Positions 1 to 8,944 of a stretch of 61,865 nt of DNA are shown in pieces. The notes under the pieces were generated by a model. That model searched no databases. It was not told where the DNA came from and saw nothing but the letters and a program-made list of their open reading frames with translations. The stretch comes from Arsenicicoccus bolidensis DSM 15745 (GTDB lineage: Bacteria > Actinomycetota > Actinomycetes > Actinomycetales > Dermatophilaceae): NCBI RefSeq assembly GCF_000426385.1, contig NZ_AUFG01000023.1, positions 1 through 61,865 on the forward strand. The letters are read 5' to 3'. A program made the position numbers and the translations under genes. Position 1 is the stretch's first letter. Each line of letters starts with the position of its first letter.

Positions 1-247
1 CATGGAGAGCGGAAACGGACTGTACAAGACCGAGTGCATCCGCACGAACATCTTTCAAAATGGCCCCTACAGGACCATCGCCGATGTGGAGTTCGCCACC
101 GCAGCCTGGGTCGAGTGGTACAACAACCGCCGCCTGCACTCAGCCATCGGTAACATCACACCCGTGCAGGCCGAACACGCCCACTACGCTGACCTGGCCC
201 TCCAGGCTCAGCCACTATAGGAGCGGCGGAGAACCGGGGCCGATTCA
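1..247 (+). mobile_element. 3' end of an IS3-family insertion sequence
   Basis: The window opens inside an insertion sequence. It holds the last 72 codons of an IS3/IS150-type transposase and a short non-coding tail. The element probably ends at base 247: reading inward from there on the minus strand gives TGAATCGGCCCCGGTTC, which starts with the TG dinucleotide typical of IS3-family ends. Just outside, at 248, the sequence returns to clean coding sequence of an RHS-repeat protein on the minus strand. The other end and the target duplication lie outside the window, so the boundary is inferred from one side only. Confidence 0.75.
2..220 (+). CDS. IS3-family transposase (OrfB), C-terminal fragment
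   Basis: This is the C-terminal end of a DDE transposase of the IS3/IS150 OrfB type (integrase core, rve_3 region), which catalyses cut-and-paste or circle-mediated movement of the element. The fragment shows the ES-x2-GLYKTE motif, whose first Glu is probably the last catalytic acid of the DDE triad, followed by the near-invariant WYNNRRLHSA motif and the closing P-x-E segment. The two catalytic Asp residues and the true start lie to the left of the window. The frame is open to the window edge, so the ATG at 2 is only an internal Met. The stop is TAG at 218-220, 27 bases before the inferred IS end. Confidence 0.9.
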   Translation: MESGNGLYKTECIRTNIFQNGPYRTIADVEFATAAWVEWYNNRRLHSAIGNITPVQAEHAHYADLALQAQPL

Positions 248-3200
248 GTGGCGCCCTGACCGCCCGGGTTGGGGCGGGACACGCTGGCGAGCTTCAACCG
301 GGAGTCGCTGGTGGCGTACGCGAGCTGGTAGGGGGCCTGCCCGGCGGGGGTGATGGTGGTGATCTCGTTCTGGGCGCCGTACGTGTAGCTGGTCCCGAGC
401 CCGGAGCGGGGGTCGGTGACCTTGGTGAGGCGCTTGCTGGCGTCGTAGCTGTAGCAGGCGACCGGGACGGTGGCCATCGACCCGGCCGCGGCGGTGCTGC
501 TGGTGCCGTCGCAGGCCTTCACGGTCAGCGCGTCGGGGGTGTAGATCTCCATCGCGACGGACCCGACCTGCCCGGCCGGTGCCCCGTTGGTGCCGTAGGC
601 GACGCGCAGGGCGCGGCAGCCGGGCTTGAGGCCGGTGGTGCTGCCGTTGTCGGGGCAGTCCGCGGCGGTCATCCCGGCGGGGACGGGCGCCAGGATCCGG
701 GTCACGAGTCCGGTCGTGTTGCGGGTGTAGGTGGTGGTGCCGGACCCGGGCTCGGTGACGGTGGCGGGTGCGAACTGGCCGGCGGCGCCGGTGGTGGGGG
801 CCTTGGTGGCGGTGAACGTGGTGGTGGTGCCGTCGGCCTCGGTGAGGGTGAACGTCTTGGTCTGCTCGTTCCAGGCCAGGGTGGTGCCGTCCAGGGCTGT
901 GTCGTCGTCCGCGGGCACCCACGCCTTGGGGTTCATGGTCGCGCCGGTGCGGCGCAGCCCGTCGACCGGGCGGTAGATGAGGGTGGTGCCGTCCTCGGCG
1001 GCGAACACCATGGACCCGTCGATGTGGGTGGCGTCGATCGGGGTCAGCCCGGCCAGGCCGGCGTCCGAGCCGTCCAGGTTCGCGGTCCAGCCCGGCCCGA
1101 ACACGCTGGCGGCGGGGGTGGCCTGGGCGGTGGTGTTGTTGCCGTACGTGGAGTGGGACCGGGACAGGGTCAGGTCACCGGTGTACCCGGGCACGGACAC
1201 GTCAGTGGCCGACTGGTTGTACTCGCCGGTGAACAGGGCGACCTGCCCGGGGCCGGCGTCGGACGTGGGGAAGCCGTTGCCGAAGGCGTGCGGGACCCGG
1301 GAGATGGTGACCGGGGACGCCGACCAGGTGCACTGGGTGCCGGTGGAGTAGGTGAAGCAGACCTGCACGTCGATCAGGACCGGGACGCGGTCGTTGAGGG
1401 TGACCGCGGGGGTCTGGGCGTTGTCGACGTCAGCGGTCATGGAGTCCCACGCCGCCGAATACACCAGCGACGTCGTCGAGGACCCGGTCCCGGTCAGGGA
1501 CACGCCGGTCAGGCCGGTCGCGTCGTTCCACTTGCCGGTCTCGGTGGTGCCGTACCCGGACACGCGCCACTGGACCTTGCCGGTGACGGTCGTCGCGGAG
1601 CCCTTCGGGGGCCCGGCTGCGGCGACCCGGATCGCGCCGGTGGTGGTGGCCGCGACCCGCACGCCGGCGGCGACCTGCTGACCGTCCACGGTGGCGGCGG
1701 GGGCCGGGGTGGGGGTGGTCATGGCCGCGTTGCCCCACCCGAGGGTGTGGGTGACGTGGGCGGACAGCTTCCCGGTGATCGAGGCGTTCCACGCCTCGAT
1801 CGAGTGCCCGCCCGTGGTGGTGGGGATGGTGACGGTGGTCTTGGCGGTTCTCGGGTCGCTGGAGGGGGTGATCGCGACGGTCTTCTCCGCGGCGCCGTCG
1901 AGCCGGTAGTGGATGTACGCCGGGGTGCTGGTCGTGGCACCGGCCGCGGTGATCGTGCACGTCACCGGCGCGGTGGGCGCGGTGTCGGTCCACGACCCGC
2001 TGGTCTGGTACGGGGCCGGACAGGACACGACCGGCTTGGCGGGGATGCCGGCGGCGGTGCGGAACGTCGTCCACGGCGACCAGGTCCCGTTCCACAGGCC
2101 CTGGTCGTCCTGCACCGCGACGCGGGCGTAGTAGACCGCGTTGTCGGACAGGGTGCCGGGCACCGAGCACTTGCCGGCCTGCCCTGAGGCGGCCTTGACC
2201 TGGCACGACGTCAGCGGGGTCGCGTTGGTGGCGGCGGTGTTCGTGGTGTGGATCTCGACCTTGAGGGTGACGTCGTTGCCGTCAGGGTCGGTCGCCGCCA
2301 TCTGGAACTCCGGCGTCAGGTCCGGGGTGTAGATCAACGACGACGTCCAGGTCGGGGCCTTGTACGTCACCGCGGGGAACGTCATCGCTGGGGCCGCGGC
2401 AGCGTTCGGCTTGCGGTTGTAGGTGATCGTGAACACCGGCGGCGTCGCCGTCTCTGAGGACGCGAACTTCTTCCACGACCGGATGTCCGTCTCGCTCGCG
2501 GCCTTCAACGCCGCCGCGCCCGTCGAGGACGACGCGGTCGACCACGCCTGGAACAGGCTCGTCAACGGGACACTCACGTCACCGGCCGGGCACGCGCTCG
2601 AGTACCCCTTCGCCGCCGACACCGACCCGTACACGGTCGGGTTGATGTACGGCTGCGCGGTCCATCGGGTCGCCGTCGACGCCGGGTTCGCGGCGAACAT
2701 GTTCATCCCGGTCGCGGTGCACGAGCTCGACCACGCCTCCCGCAGCCGCAGCGACGCGGACTTCACCTGCAGACCGTGGAAGCTGCCCAGCGGGACGTTC
2801 AGGAAGGACCGCGCCACCGTCGACCCGTCATAGGTGCCGGCCTTCAGCTCGGTCGACCCGGACTCGTCGGTGGTGAAGTTCGACTGCACGAACGTGTCGA
2901 AGCTCGGCTTGACCGTCAACGACGCGTACGTCGGGTCCACCACGATCGGGAACACCCGCGCCGGGTCGGACGCCCACGCCTTGTCCACGCTCACCGTCAA
3001 CGTCGCCTGGCCCGGGTTGGCCTGGGCGACAGTCATCTTCACCGGCACCCGGTTCGCGGGGTCGCCCGAGCGGGGATCGACCTTCGCGTCCCACGCAGAC
3101 GCCGGAGCCAGCCGCGAGACCGTCTTGCCGTGCGCGTCGACGAAGTCCACTCCCCCAACCGGGGTCGGCTTCGCGATCAAGCCCCTGGTCTTCAACGGCA

Positions 3201-3825
3201 CCGTCCACGACAACCCCGTAGCCGGGTTCACCGCGGACTTGTCCTTGACCACGTAGAACGACTCGAACCCGCTCCGCAGCGCGTCCACGCGGTAGTCCAC
3301 CCCGGTCGCCACGTCCGGCCACGTCGCCGACGCCCCCGACAGGACCGGCTTGCCCATCCGTCCCGTCCACCCCAGCGTCACCTGGCGTCCCGCGCCGTGG
3401 TCCACACTCGTGCCCGCCGCGCCAACCCGCACCCCCACCACCGGGCGCTTCGGAGCCACAGAACCGTCCAGCGCCGCCGCCATCGTCAGGTCCACGTCCG
3501 CCCACGCGCCCGTGGCGTCCTTCACGCTGGTCTGCCCCACCGACGCGCGCGTGGTGAACGTCCCATCCGGGTTCACCCACGTCCGCGCGAACTCGGACCG
3601 CTCCGAGAGAGCCTCCACCGGGGCGCCCTGCGCCCGCGCAGCCACCCGCGCCGACACCACGTCCCGCGCCGAGTCCACCCGCGGCGCCGCCGGCTTGGCC
3701 TGCGGGACACGTGCTGGTGGAGCCTCAGGCACCGCAGCCGCAGTCCCATCCGCTGCGACCAACGCGCCCACCGCAACCACGGCCGCCACGAACACCCGAC
3801 GAGAAGCCAGACCCCACAACGACAT
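208..3825 (-). pseudogene. Secreted RHS/YD-repeat protein, interrupted by IS
   Basis: This is the N-terminal 1,205 codons of a large secreted protein of the RHS/YD-repeat, polymorphic-toxin-like class. The start is ATG at 3825, preceded by GGAGGG, and opens with a signal peptide (Arg-rich start, hydrophobic VFVAAVVAVGALVAA, then an AAA-type cleavage region). A DNRLRE-like surface domain follows at about residues 320-490, then fibronectin-like segments, a DUF6531-like GEYNQSATDV region near residue 850, and the first YD repeats at the end (LTKVTDPRSGLGTSYTYG). After NPGGQGA the frame enters the IS inverted repeat and stops at 208-210. The remaining repeats and any C-terminal toxin would be on the far side of the IS. 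As it stands the product would be exported but lack the repeat shell and effector. Confidence 0.85.
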
Positions 3826-4221
3826 GGGAACCCTCCACGAGGCGAAGCCCTTCACCCAGAGCAACGGGGAACCACCACACAGTGACCCAGGACAAGTAAA
3901 CCTGACCGCACCCTGACACGCCACAGCGGGGTACGCATATTCGTGCGTGTGACGGTGTCACTGCAGGCTCCGGGGCGCGGCGGGCTCGTCTCGAGAACCA
4001 TGGAGTCCGCGCCACCCCAGATCCCCTGTCCCTGAGCACGGGTCAATCGCTGTGGAGAACACTCCGGGCCGCACGCCACTACCCCACCGACCGGACCGAG
4101 TAGCCAGCCACACCGCCGGCAGCCCCTAAGGCATCGCAGAAGATCTCACACCGCCTTAGCAACGTGATTAAAGGTTATTTCATACACCCGCTGAGGCAGC
4201 CTCCCAAGGAGGCTGGGTAGT
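3826..4221. other. 396-base intergenic region between RHS gene and wHTH gene
   Basis: There is no convincing gene here. It contains the RHS ribosome-binding site (next to 3825), a perfect 13-base inverted repeat GTGACGGTGTCAC at 3949-3961 upstream of the RHS gene that could be a repressor site, an AT-richer patch around 4165-4187 that may hold the promoter of the rightward genes, and the hairpin at 4197-4215. Short open frames in it have no recognisable features. Confidence 0.5.
4197..4215 (+). promoter_or_regulatory. Hairpin over the ribosome-binding site of the 4222 gene
   Basis: CAGCCTCC (4197-4204) pairs perfectly with GGAGGCTG (4208-4215) across a 3-base loop. The strong Shine-Dalgarno sequence AAGGAGG (4206-4212 region) lies in the loop and right arm, about 8 bases before the TTG at 4222. 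If the RNA folds, the site is hidden. This could limit translation, or it could be a short terminator-like structure, although no U tract follows. Confidence 0.45.
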
Positions 4222-5082
4222 TTGGATCGTAGTGTCAGGGCGTCATACCTTCACCACATGGACAAGCAGCGAACCGCCTCGAGCGACAGCAGCCCGGTCG
4301 CCCCGGCGACCGTTGCCGACACCCGTAACTTCCTCATCGAACGGTCTGGCCGGACGTTCACCCCGCTGGGCAAGACATTCATCCAGAACCCCGACCGTAC
4401 GGCCAGTAGCCGACGGGCCCCCCTGGCGCAGTTTGTTACCCACCGCGACCATCGCGGGCTCCTCGCGCTGCTGATGCTGCACACCATCATCAGCAGCGGC
4501 GACCACGAGGACGGCTGGAGCGCCAGCCTGCCTCTGCCGGTGTGGGCACGGGCGTTCGCCACCACCGCGACCGCGACCGACGCCTCGGCGAAGTCTGCCG
4601 CCACCAAGATCCTGACCCGCCTGCAGGCCCGGCACCTCATCGAACGCCGCCACGGCGGCCCCCGCGCCGTCGTGATCACCCTGCTGTCCCCAGACGGCAG
4701 CGCGGAGCCCTACACCCGCCCCATCGGCGCCGCGGCCACCAGTCGGTTCATCCGCCTCAACCACCGCTTCTGGACCGAAGAATGGGACACCCACCTGTCC
4801 TTGCCGGCAGTAGCCATGCTCCTGGTCGCCCTGCACGAGAAACCCGGCTTCCCCCTGCCCACCGAGCGCATGCCCGCCTGGTACGGCTGGTCCGCCGACA
4901 CTGCCGAACGAGGTTTACGCGAGCTGCGCGACAACGGTCTCCTGCACGTCGAGCGACGCACCCGGACCTCGCCCCTGTCCCCCACCGGCCTGAGCACCCA
5001 GAACCTCTACACCCTCCAAGCCCCGTTCGACCCCGACACCCTCACCCGCGATATCGCCGCCCGCACCAGGACCCGCCCATGA
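4222..5082 (+). CDS. Winged-helix-like protein of unknown function
   Basis: A 286-residue protein that I cannot assign to a named family. Residues ~85-165 (LLALLMLHTIISSG to RHGGPRAVVITL) and ~205-255 (SLPAVAMLLVALHEK to DNGLLHVERRTR) each read like a winged helix: a helix, a recognition helix, then a short beta wing. The second contains W-x-A-DTAERGLRELRDNGLL, typical of DNA-binding replication or regulatory proteins on actinobacterial mobile elements. The TTG at 4222 is chosen because AAGGAGG lies about 8 bases upstream; the alternative ATG at 4258 has no clear site. Its last bases overlap the next gene (ATGA at 5079-5082), so the two are probably co-translated. It sits in an accessory region next to IS debris. 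Confidence 0.65.
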   Translation: MDRSVRASYLHHMDKQRTASSDSSPVAPATVADTRNFLIERSGRTFTPLGKTFIQNPDRTASSRRAPLAQFVTHRDHRGLLALLMLHTIISSGDHEDGWSASLPLPVWARAFATTATATDASAKSAATKILTRLQARHLIERRHGGPRAVVITLLSPDGSAEPYTRPIGAAATSRFIRLNHRFWTEEWDTHLSLPAVAMLLVALHEKPGFPLPTERMPAWYGWSADTAERGLRELRDNGLLHVERRTRTSPLSPTGLSTQNLYTLQAPFDPDTLTRDIAARTRTRP

Positions 5083-5663
5083 GCCCAGCGACGACGCCGA
5101 TAGCCCTGCGCGCCTGGGTAGACGAGTCCGCCTCGGTCCACGACCTCGACCCCGGCGCCTACATCCTCGCCGCCGCGATCGGCCCCGCCCACCTCGAGGA
5201 CGACACCCGCCACAGCATGCGCTCCCTGAGGCTGCCCGGCCAGAACAAGCTCCACTGGCGCGACGAGGACGAGCGACGTCGGGGCGTCATCGCCACCACC
5301 ATCGCTGCTCTCGAGCACACCTACCTCGTCGTCGTCCGCGAAGGCTGCGCCAGTGACAACCTCAAACGACGACGCAACAAGACGATCGAACGACTCCTGC
5401 CCGAGCTGGAACTGCTCGGCGTCACCCAGGTGACCTTCGAGTCTCGCGGCTCCGCTGACGACAAGCGCGACCTTGACCTCGTCCAGGCGTTGCGCGGTCG
5501 CGGTCGCCTTGGCCCGGCCGTCCGGATCCACCATGTGCGCGGACGCGACGAACCCCTGCTGTGGATCCCCGACGCGGTCTGTGGAGCCGTCACCAACGCC
5601 CGCACCACCACCGGTGAGTACCTCGACGCCCTCCACGAGCGCATCCGCCTCATCACCATCTAA
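5079..5663 (+). CDS. DUF3800-like protein (RNase H-fold candidate)
   Basis: A 194-residue protein starting at ATG 5079, overlapping the previous stop by four bases. The layout resembles DUF3800 proteins: an N-terminal WVDES motif on a first beta strand, a small hydrophobic strand (YILAAAIG), KLHWRDED after it, a central ESRGSADDKRDL segment and a late WIPDAVCGAV helix. In that family acidic residues at the first strand and the late PDA-like helix are thought to form an RNase H-like site. I see these residues but cannot prove homology. With its partner it could form a mobile-element or defence cassette; the nuclease role is inference. No transmembrane segment or signal peptide is present. Confidence 0.55.
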   Translation: MSPATTPIALRAWVDESASVHDLDPGAYILAAAIGPAHLEDDTRHSMRSLRLPGQNKLHWRDEDERRRGVIATTIAALEHTYLVVVREGCASDNLKRRRNKTIERLLPELELLGVTQVTFESRGSADDKRDLDLVQALRGRGRLGPAVRIHHVRGRDEPLLWIPDAVCGAVTNARTTTGEYLDALHERIRLITI

Positions 5664-5872
5664 CTCCGAACATGACGCGAGCCCCGGGCCCTGTCGTCCG
5701 GCAGGAAATCCCGAGGCTCACTTCCCCAAACCCTCGCAAGGGAGGGGCGCTACAACCACTATAGGCCGCGACCCGGTCAGGAAGTCCAGCAGCGAAGATC
5801 CTATCCGTCAGTTGAACCACGCCCGTGAGCCCCACCTACAGCAGGAGACGACACCCGAGAGGGGGTGACAGC

Positions 5873-6082
5873 ATGACGAGCATGACCTTGGACAAGCCGA
5901 TCACCGAGCAGGAGTACGTCGCCCGGGTCGCCGACGCGCGTCGTATCCGGCACTCGACCGAGATGGAGGGCGGCCGCACCAGCGACGTCGCGCGCGCCGA
6001 GCAGGACCGGTACGTGCGTGGGGAGATCACCGGTGACGAGCTGATCGCGCTGATCAAGGCACGCCACCGCGATGGCCGGTGA
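5873..6082 (+). CDS. vbhA: VbhA-type antitoxin of a Fic module
   Basis: A 69-residue protein matching VbhA-family antitoxins. These bind class I Fic AMP-transferases and block ATP binding with a Glu in the motif [S/T]xxxE[G/N]. Here the motif is STEMEGG, about residues 25-31, followed by the typical second helix pair (RYVRGEITGDELIALIKAR). The ATG at 5873 is chosen over a GTG at 5825 because a GAGGGGG ribosome-binding site precedes it. The next frame starts at 6072 inside this gene, and the Fic remnant follows at 6466. The antitoxin looks intact although the toxin is broken. Confidence 0.8.
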   Translation: MTSMTLDKPITEQEYVARVADARRIRHSTEMEGGRTSDVARAEQDRYVRGEITGDELIALIKARHRDGR

Positions 6083-6698
6083 CGGCGAGGGCGAGTCCTG
6101 GGACCTGAACGACCTGGTGGCCGCGCACGCGGTCGGTCGGTTGCCGCCCGGTGTTGTCGACGACGAGGTCGCCGACCAGCTCGCCCCGCTGACCGAGGAC
6201 CCGATGCGGTACGTGCGCCTGTACGTCCCCGCCGCTGCCGACACTCGCACCGTCGCCCTGGTCCCCGGCACCGAGGCGTTCTTGTCCCTGGACCAGGCCC
6301 GTGCTTCCCTGGTCCCCGGCGCGGGCCTGGTCGTCGCCGACGTCCACGTGTTCGGGGTCGCCTACACCCCGGCCGGCGACGAGCCCGGCCGCCTCACCTA
6401 CAGCAGCGGCCCGCTGACCGGGTTCACGGTCCACGACCCGACCGGGCCCCTCCCGGCGCGCCCCGTGGACGATCGGCGACCAGGCCCAGCGGTGGGCCGC
6501 GTACGTCATGGACGACGGGGTCACCCTGCGCAACCTGGTCGGCGCCCGCTCCCCCGAGCAGCTGCGCACCCGCGAGGACGAGCTCGTCGAGGCCCGCGCC
6601 CTGACCCTGCGCGAGCAGGGCCTGGACTCCTACGACCTGGCCGGCGCCCGGCAGGTGCACCGGCACCTGTTCCAGGACGTCTAAGAGCGGGCCGGTGA
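6072..6698 (+). CDS. Hypothetical protein between vbhA and the fic remnant
   Basis: An open frame that overlaps the end of vbhA by 11 bases. Roughly the first 130 codons look like real protein (W-x-LNDLVAAHAVGRLP, then RYVRLYVPA, LVVADVHVFGVAY, alternating strands). Beyond about base 6465 the composition turns to Arg/Pro-rich shadow of the Fic sequence, which lies in another frame. The native stop has probably been lost, or the frame was once joined to Fic and is now out of register. I do not recognise the family. No signal peptide or membrane segment is visible. Its position between antitoxin and toxin suggests it belonged to the same operon. Confidence 0.4.
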   Translation: MAGDGEGESWDLNDLVAAHAVGRLPPGVVDDEVADQLAPLTEDPMRYVRLYVPAAADTRTVALVPGTEAFLSLDQARASLVPGAGLVVADVHVFGVAYTPAGDEPGRLTYSSGPLTGFTVHDPTGPLPARPVDDRRPGPAVGRVRHGRRGHPAQPGRRPLPRAAAHPRGRARRGPRPDPARAGPGLLRPGRRPAGAPAPVPGRLRAGR

Positions 6699-7200
6699 GC
6701 TGCGCACCGTCAGCATGGAGAAGGGCGGCGGGCGGTTCATCGGCGACGCCGTCCTGCCCGCCGCGGCCGCGCAGCTCGCGGTCCACCTGCGCGACACCGA
6801 CAACCTGCGCGCCGTCGCCCCCGACCGGTTCCCCGCCGCCCTCGCCCGGGTGTACGGGGTCAACAACCAGATCCATTTCGCCCGCGAAGGGAACGGCAGA
6901 ACTAACCGTGAGGTGGTGTCGATGCTCGCCGCGCACAACGGTTTTCGCGTCGACTGGACCGTGGTCAAGGGCGCCATGAACGACCGGATCTCGCGACAGG
7001 CCGTCATCACCGGCAGCATGGCCGGCTACGAGGCCATGTTCCAGGTCATCACCCGCCCCACCGACCGGCCACGCGCCACCGCGGCGACCCCCAACCCGGG
7101 CGACCGCGGACCCGCCCAGCGGCCCATCCACCTGACCGGCGAAGACAGCGCATACGGCCCCCGCGTCGATGGCCCGCGCCACCGCGGGCCCCGCGCGTGA
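6466..7200 (+). pseudogene. Fic-domain toxin, interrupted by a stop codon
   Basis: The frame of bases 6466-7200 encodes a Fic (AMP-transferase) domain. Its first part runs WTIGDQAQRW to QVHRHLFQDV and then hits TAA at 6682-6684, exactly where Fic proteins carry the Tyr of the F-x-DVY-x-WAGE motif; the conserved Trp two codons later is also changed to Arg. The frame continues with AGELRTVSMEKGGGRF and the catalytic loop as IHFAREGNGRTNR, against the family consensus HPFxxGNGRxxR, so the Pro-Phe pair is altered. There is no start codon between the upstream in-frame stop at 6415 and the first Fic residues. Ancestral function: AMPylation of a host target, held in check by VbhA. Now almost certainly dead. 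Confidence 0.8.
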
Positions 7201-8182
7201 GCCCACAACACGGCCGGCGCGCCGCCTGCGCGGCCCCCGTCGTCCACAGGGCGCCGACGGCCGCGGTGACGGGGCCGTGCGGGCTGGTTAAGGTCGGGCC
7301 ATGACTGACACACAAGCCCGGATGGACCAGGCGTTTGCGCTCGTGGCCGCGGCCGTCGACGTGCTCCTGGCGCGAACGCAGGGCATGGACGGCCTGGACG
7401 AGAACCTGCAGTTGTCGCGGGTGCTGGACGACCTGCAGGTCGCCGGCGCCGACCCGGCCAGCCCGGAGGTCCTCGACGACGACGCCCTGGCGGGCGAGAG
7501 CGTGGTGTCGCTCCTGGGCGGTGACATCGACGAAGAGGTCGACAACCCTCTCCCGGTCCACCTCGGACTGGCTGAATTTGACCCGTTGATCATCTTCCCA
7601 CTGGGCGGCAACGACCTTGCGGATCAAAGCGCGATGCACCTTGTCCTCGTTTGTTCCAATCTGTTCGGCGACGATGTAGCGGATCAGATCCCACCCCGCC
7701 AGCATGTCCGCATAGGCCCATCTGGTCTCGGCCGGGGCGTTGTCGACCCAAGGATTCAGCGCTTCGCGCCAGAAGCAGGTCATCTGCTCGTACCCGAACT
7801 CCTTCGCATAGCCGCGAAGCTTCTGATCCAGCTTGTCGAAGGTGCCGGTCTCATCCTTGGCCGTGCTCGGCACGTTCGTGACGAGCGCGTAGTGCCGAAC
7901 ACCCTCCTCCGCGAGCCGTCGCAGATTGTCAGCCTCCTTCTTGACAACTTGCTCCAGCCAGCTGACCGGATTCTTCTCACACCCGTTGACCGACCACTTG
8001 ACCTGGTAGACCATCACCTTCGAGGGATCGACCGCGCGCAGACCGTCTCGGCCACCGTCCGCTTGGCGTAGTGCCATCGGGATGTAGTCGGAGAACTGGT
8101 TGACGAGTAGAGCGCCGACGAGCTGCTGGAAGTCGTGATCGCCCAGACGCTCGTACAGGTAACGATGTCGGCTCTCGGGCAA
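7049..8182 (-). pseudogene. Mrr-like nuclease domain, 3'-truncated defence-type gene
   Basis: The first ~220 codons (7523-8182) encode an Mrr-like PD-(D/E)xK restriction-endonuclease fold. DFQQLVGALL is the leading helix, ADGGRDG carries the metal-binding Asp and VYQVKW gives the Q-x-K catalytic strand. Proteins with this start are usually very large STAND-type NTPases with nuclease N termini, used in antiphage or mobile-element contexts. Here the homologous part stops near VDLFVDV, and the remainder (to 7049) is Arg/Pro/His-rich antisense of an unrelated gene, so the NTPase is lost. The start is TTG at 8182 behind GGAGGAGAG. Base composition of 7560-8350 is visibly less GC-rich than its surroundings. 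The domain call is confident; the identity of the lost part is inference. Confidence 0.65.
7301..8071 (+). pseudogene. Small hypothetical gene cut at about 7520
   Basis: The first ~73 codons (MTDTQARMDQAFALVAAAVDVLLARTQ region, then acidic LDDLQVAG and DDDALAGESVVSLLGGDID) look like a soluble acidic helical protein of unknown family. From about 7520 onward the same strand is the reverse complement of the Mrr-like nuclease gene, so the rest of the frame is antisense shadow. The gene appears to have lost its 3' end in the same rearrangement that cut the nuclease. There is no strong ribosome-binding site before ATG 7301. Confidence 0.4.
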
Positions 8183-8243
8183 GACTCTCTCCTCCGTTGC
8201 CAGCCGAGCCCGAGGGGCCGACTGCGATCAGCACTGCAATTCT

Positions 8244-8278
8244 GACACCGCGGTGTCTGCCTCACATGGCTAGCCATG
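8244..8278. promoter_or_regulatory. Two perfect 14-base palindromes upstream of the nuclease gene
   Basis: GACACCGCGGTGTC (8244-8257) and CATGGCTAGCCATG (8265-8278) are both perfect palindromes, 7 bases apart. They lie 60-95 bases upstream of the TTG start of the Mrr-like nuclease on the minus strand, where a promoter would be. Two different dyads suggest sites for two dimeric regulators, or a regulator and a methylation-type signal. The assignment as operators is inference. Confidence 0.5.
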
Positions 8279-8354
8279 CTCTCAGTACACGAGACCTTCA
8301 TCGGTAGCGTGGCTCTGAATGTCCGCCTACTTCATTCAAGCGTCGAGCTTCTCG

Positions 8355-8852
8355 TCATGGATCGGCAGCTTTCAGCCGCTCAGACTCGCCCGGCGGCCGT
8401 GCGATTGCACCAATTATGCGATGCCCTGCGCCGGTTGCGTGGCGCGTGCACCTGGCCGCGTAGATCGACGTCTTGCTGGTATTCACACCACAGAGTTCGC
8501 AGGTGTGGCGTGATTCGTCCTCTGCTCCAGCGATGCGATGCTGGACAGCATCGCTGAACGACGGGGGTGCGATGTCGTAGCAGAGCCGGCCAGCCTTCTG
8601 ATCCGCCCGCGTCACGACGTACTCGCCCAGTAGCTCGAGCAGATCATGGTGTAGCTCGTTCACGATCCGCACCCATCCTGCCGGCAGCGCCCAGACCTGG
8701 CCAGGGCTGCGCTGGGTGCTTAGCGCGATCGACGGATCCGCGACATCCCGCAGTGCCTCGGGATGCCCGCCAGCGAACAGGAAGATCCGCCCGTACTCGG
8801 CCAACTCGCGGGCCTTCATCTGCTGCAGCTCAGCCGTGAGTTCGTCCGTCAC
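8355..8852 (-). CDS. Hypothetical protein with a CxxC zinc-like motif
   Basis: A 165-residue soluble protein. The core (WALPAGWVRIVNELHHDL to GRLCYDIAPP) resembles a widespread family of small proteins whose middle reads HPGW..LV..L...L and then K-x-GxLRYY, followed by an SRHTCELCG-type knuckle; here TCELCG plus a later CTRH could bind zinc. Function is unknown in that family. The start is GTG at 8852, preceded by AAGGAGG. The gene is isolated between the truncated nuclease and small phage-like genes. It has no signal peptide and no frameshift, and looks intact. Confidence 0.65.
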   Translation of the reverse strand: MTDELTAELQQMKARELAEYGRIFLFAGGHPEALRDVADPSIALSTQRSPGQVWALPAGWVRIVNELHHDLLELLGEYVVTRADQKAGRLCYDIAPPSFSDAVQHRIAGAEDESRHTCELCGVNTSKTSIYAARCTRHATGAGHRIIGAIARPPGESERLKAADP

Positions 8853-8944
8853 GAGACCTCCTTCTGCTTCTTGAGCCTACGTGCCAACCCTCAAAGACGA
8901 GAGGATGGAGCCATGACTGACGGCCCCACTCCCCTGGACTGGAC

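Noticed and set aside
6525-6698. Arg/Pro-rich end of the frame from 6072
   Set aside because: It is the out-of-frame shadow of the Fic N-terminal part, which has a clear family match.
7530-8071. Right half of the plus-strand frame from 7301 as real protein
   Set aside because: It is the exact reverse complement of the better-supported Mrr-like nuclease gene.
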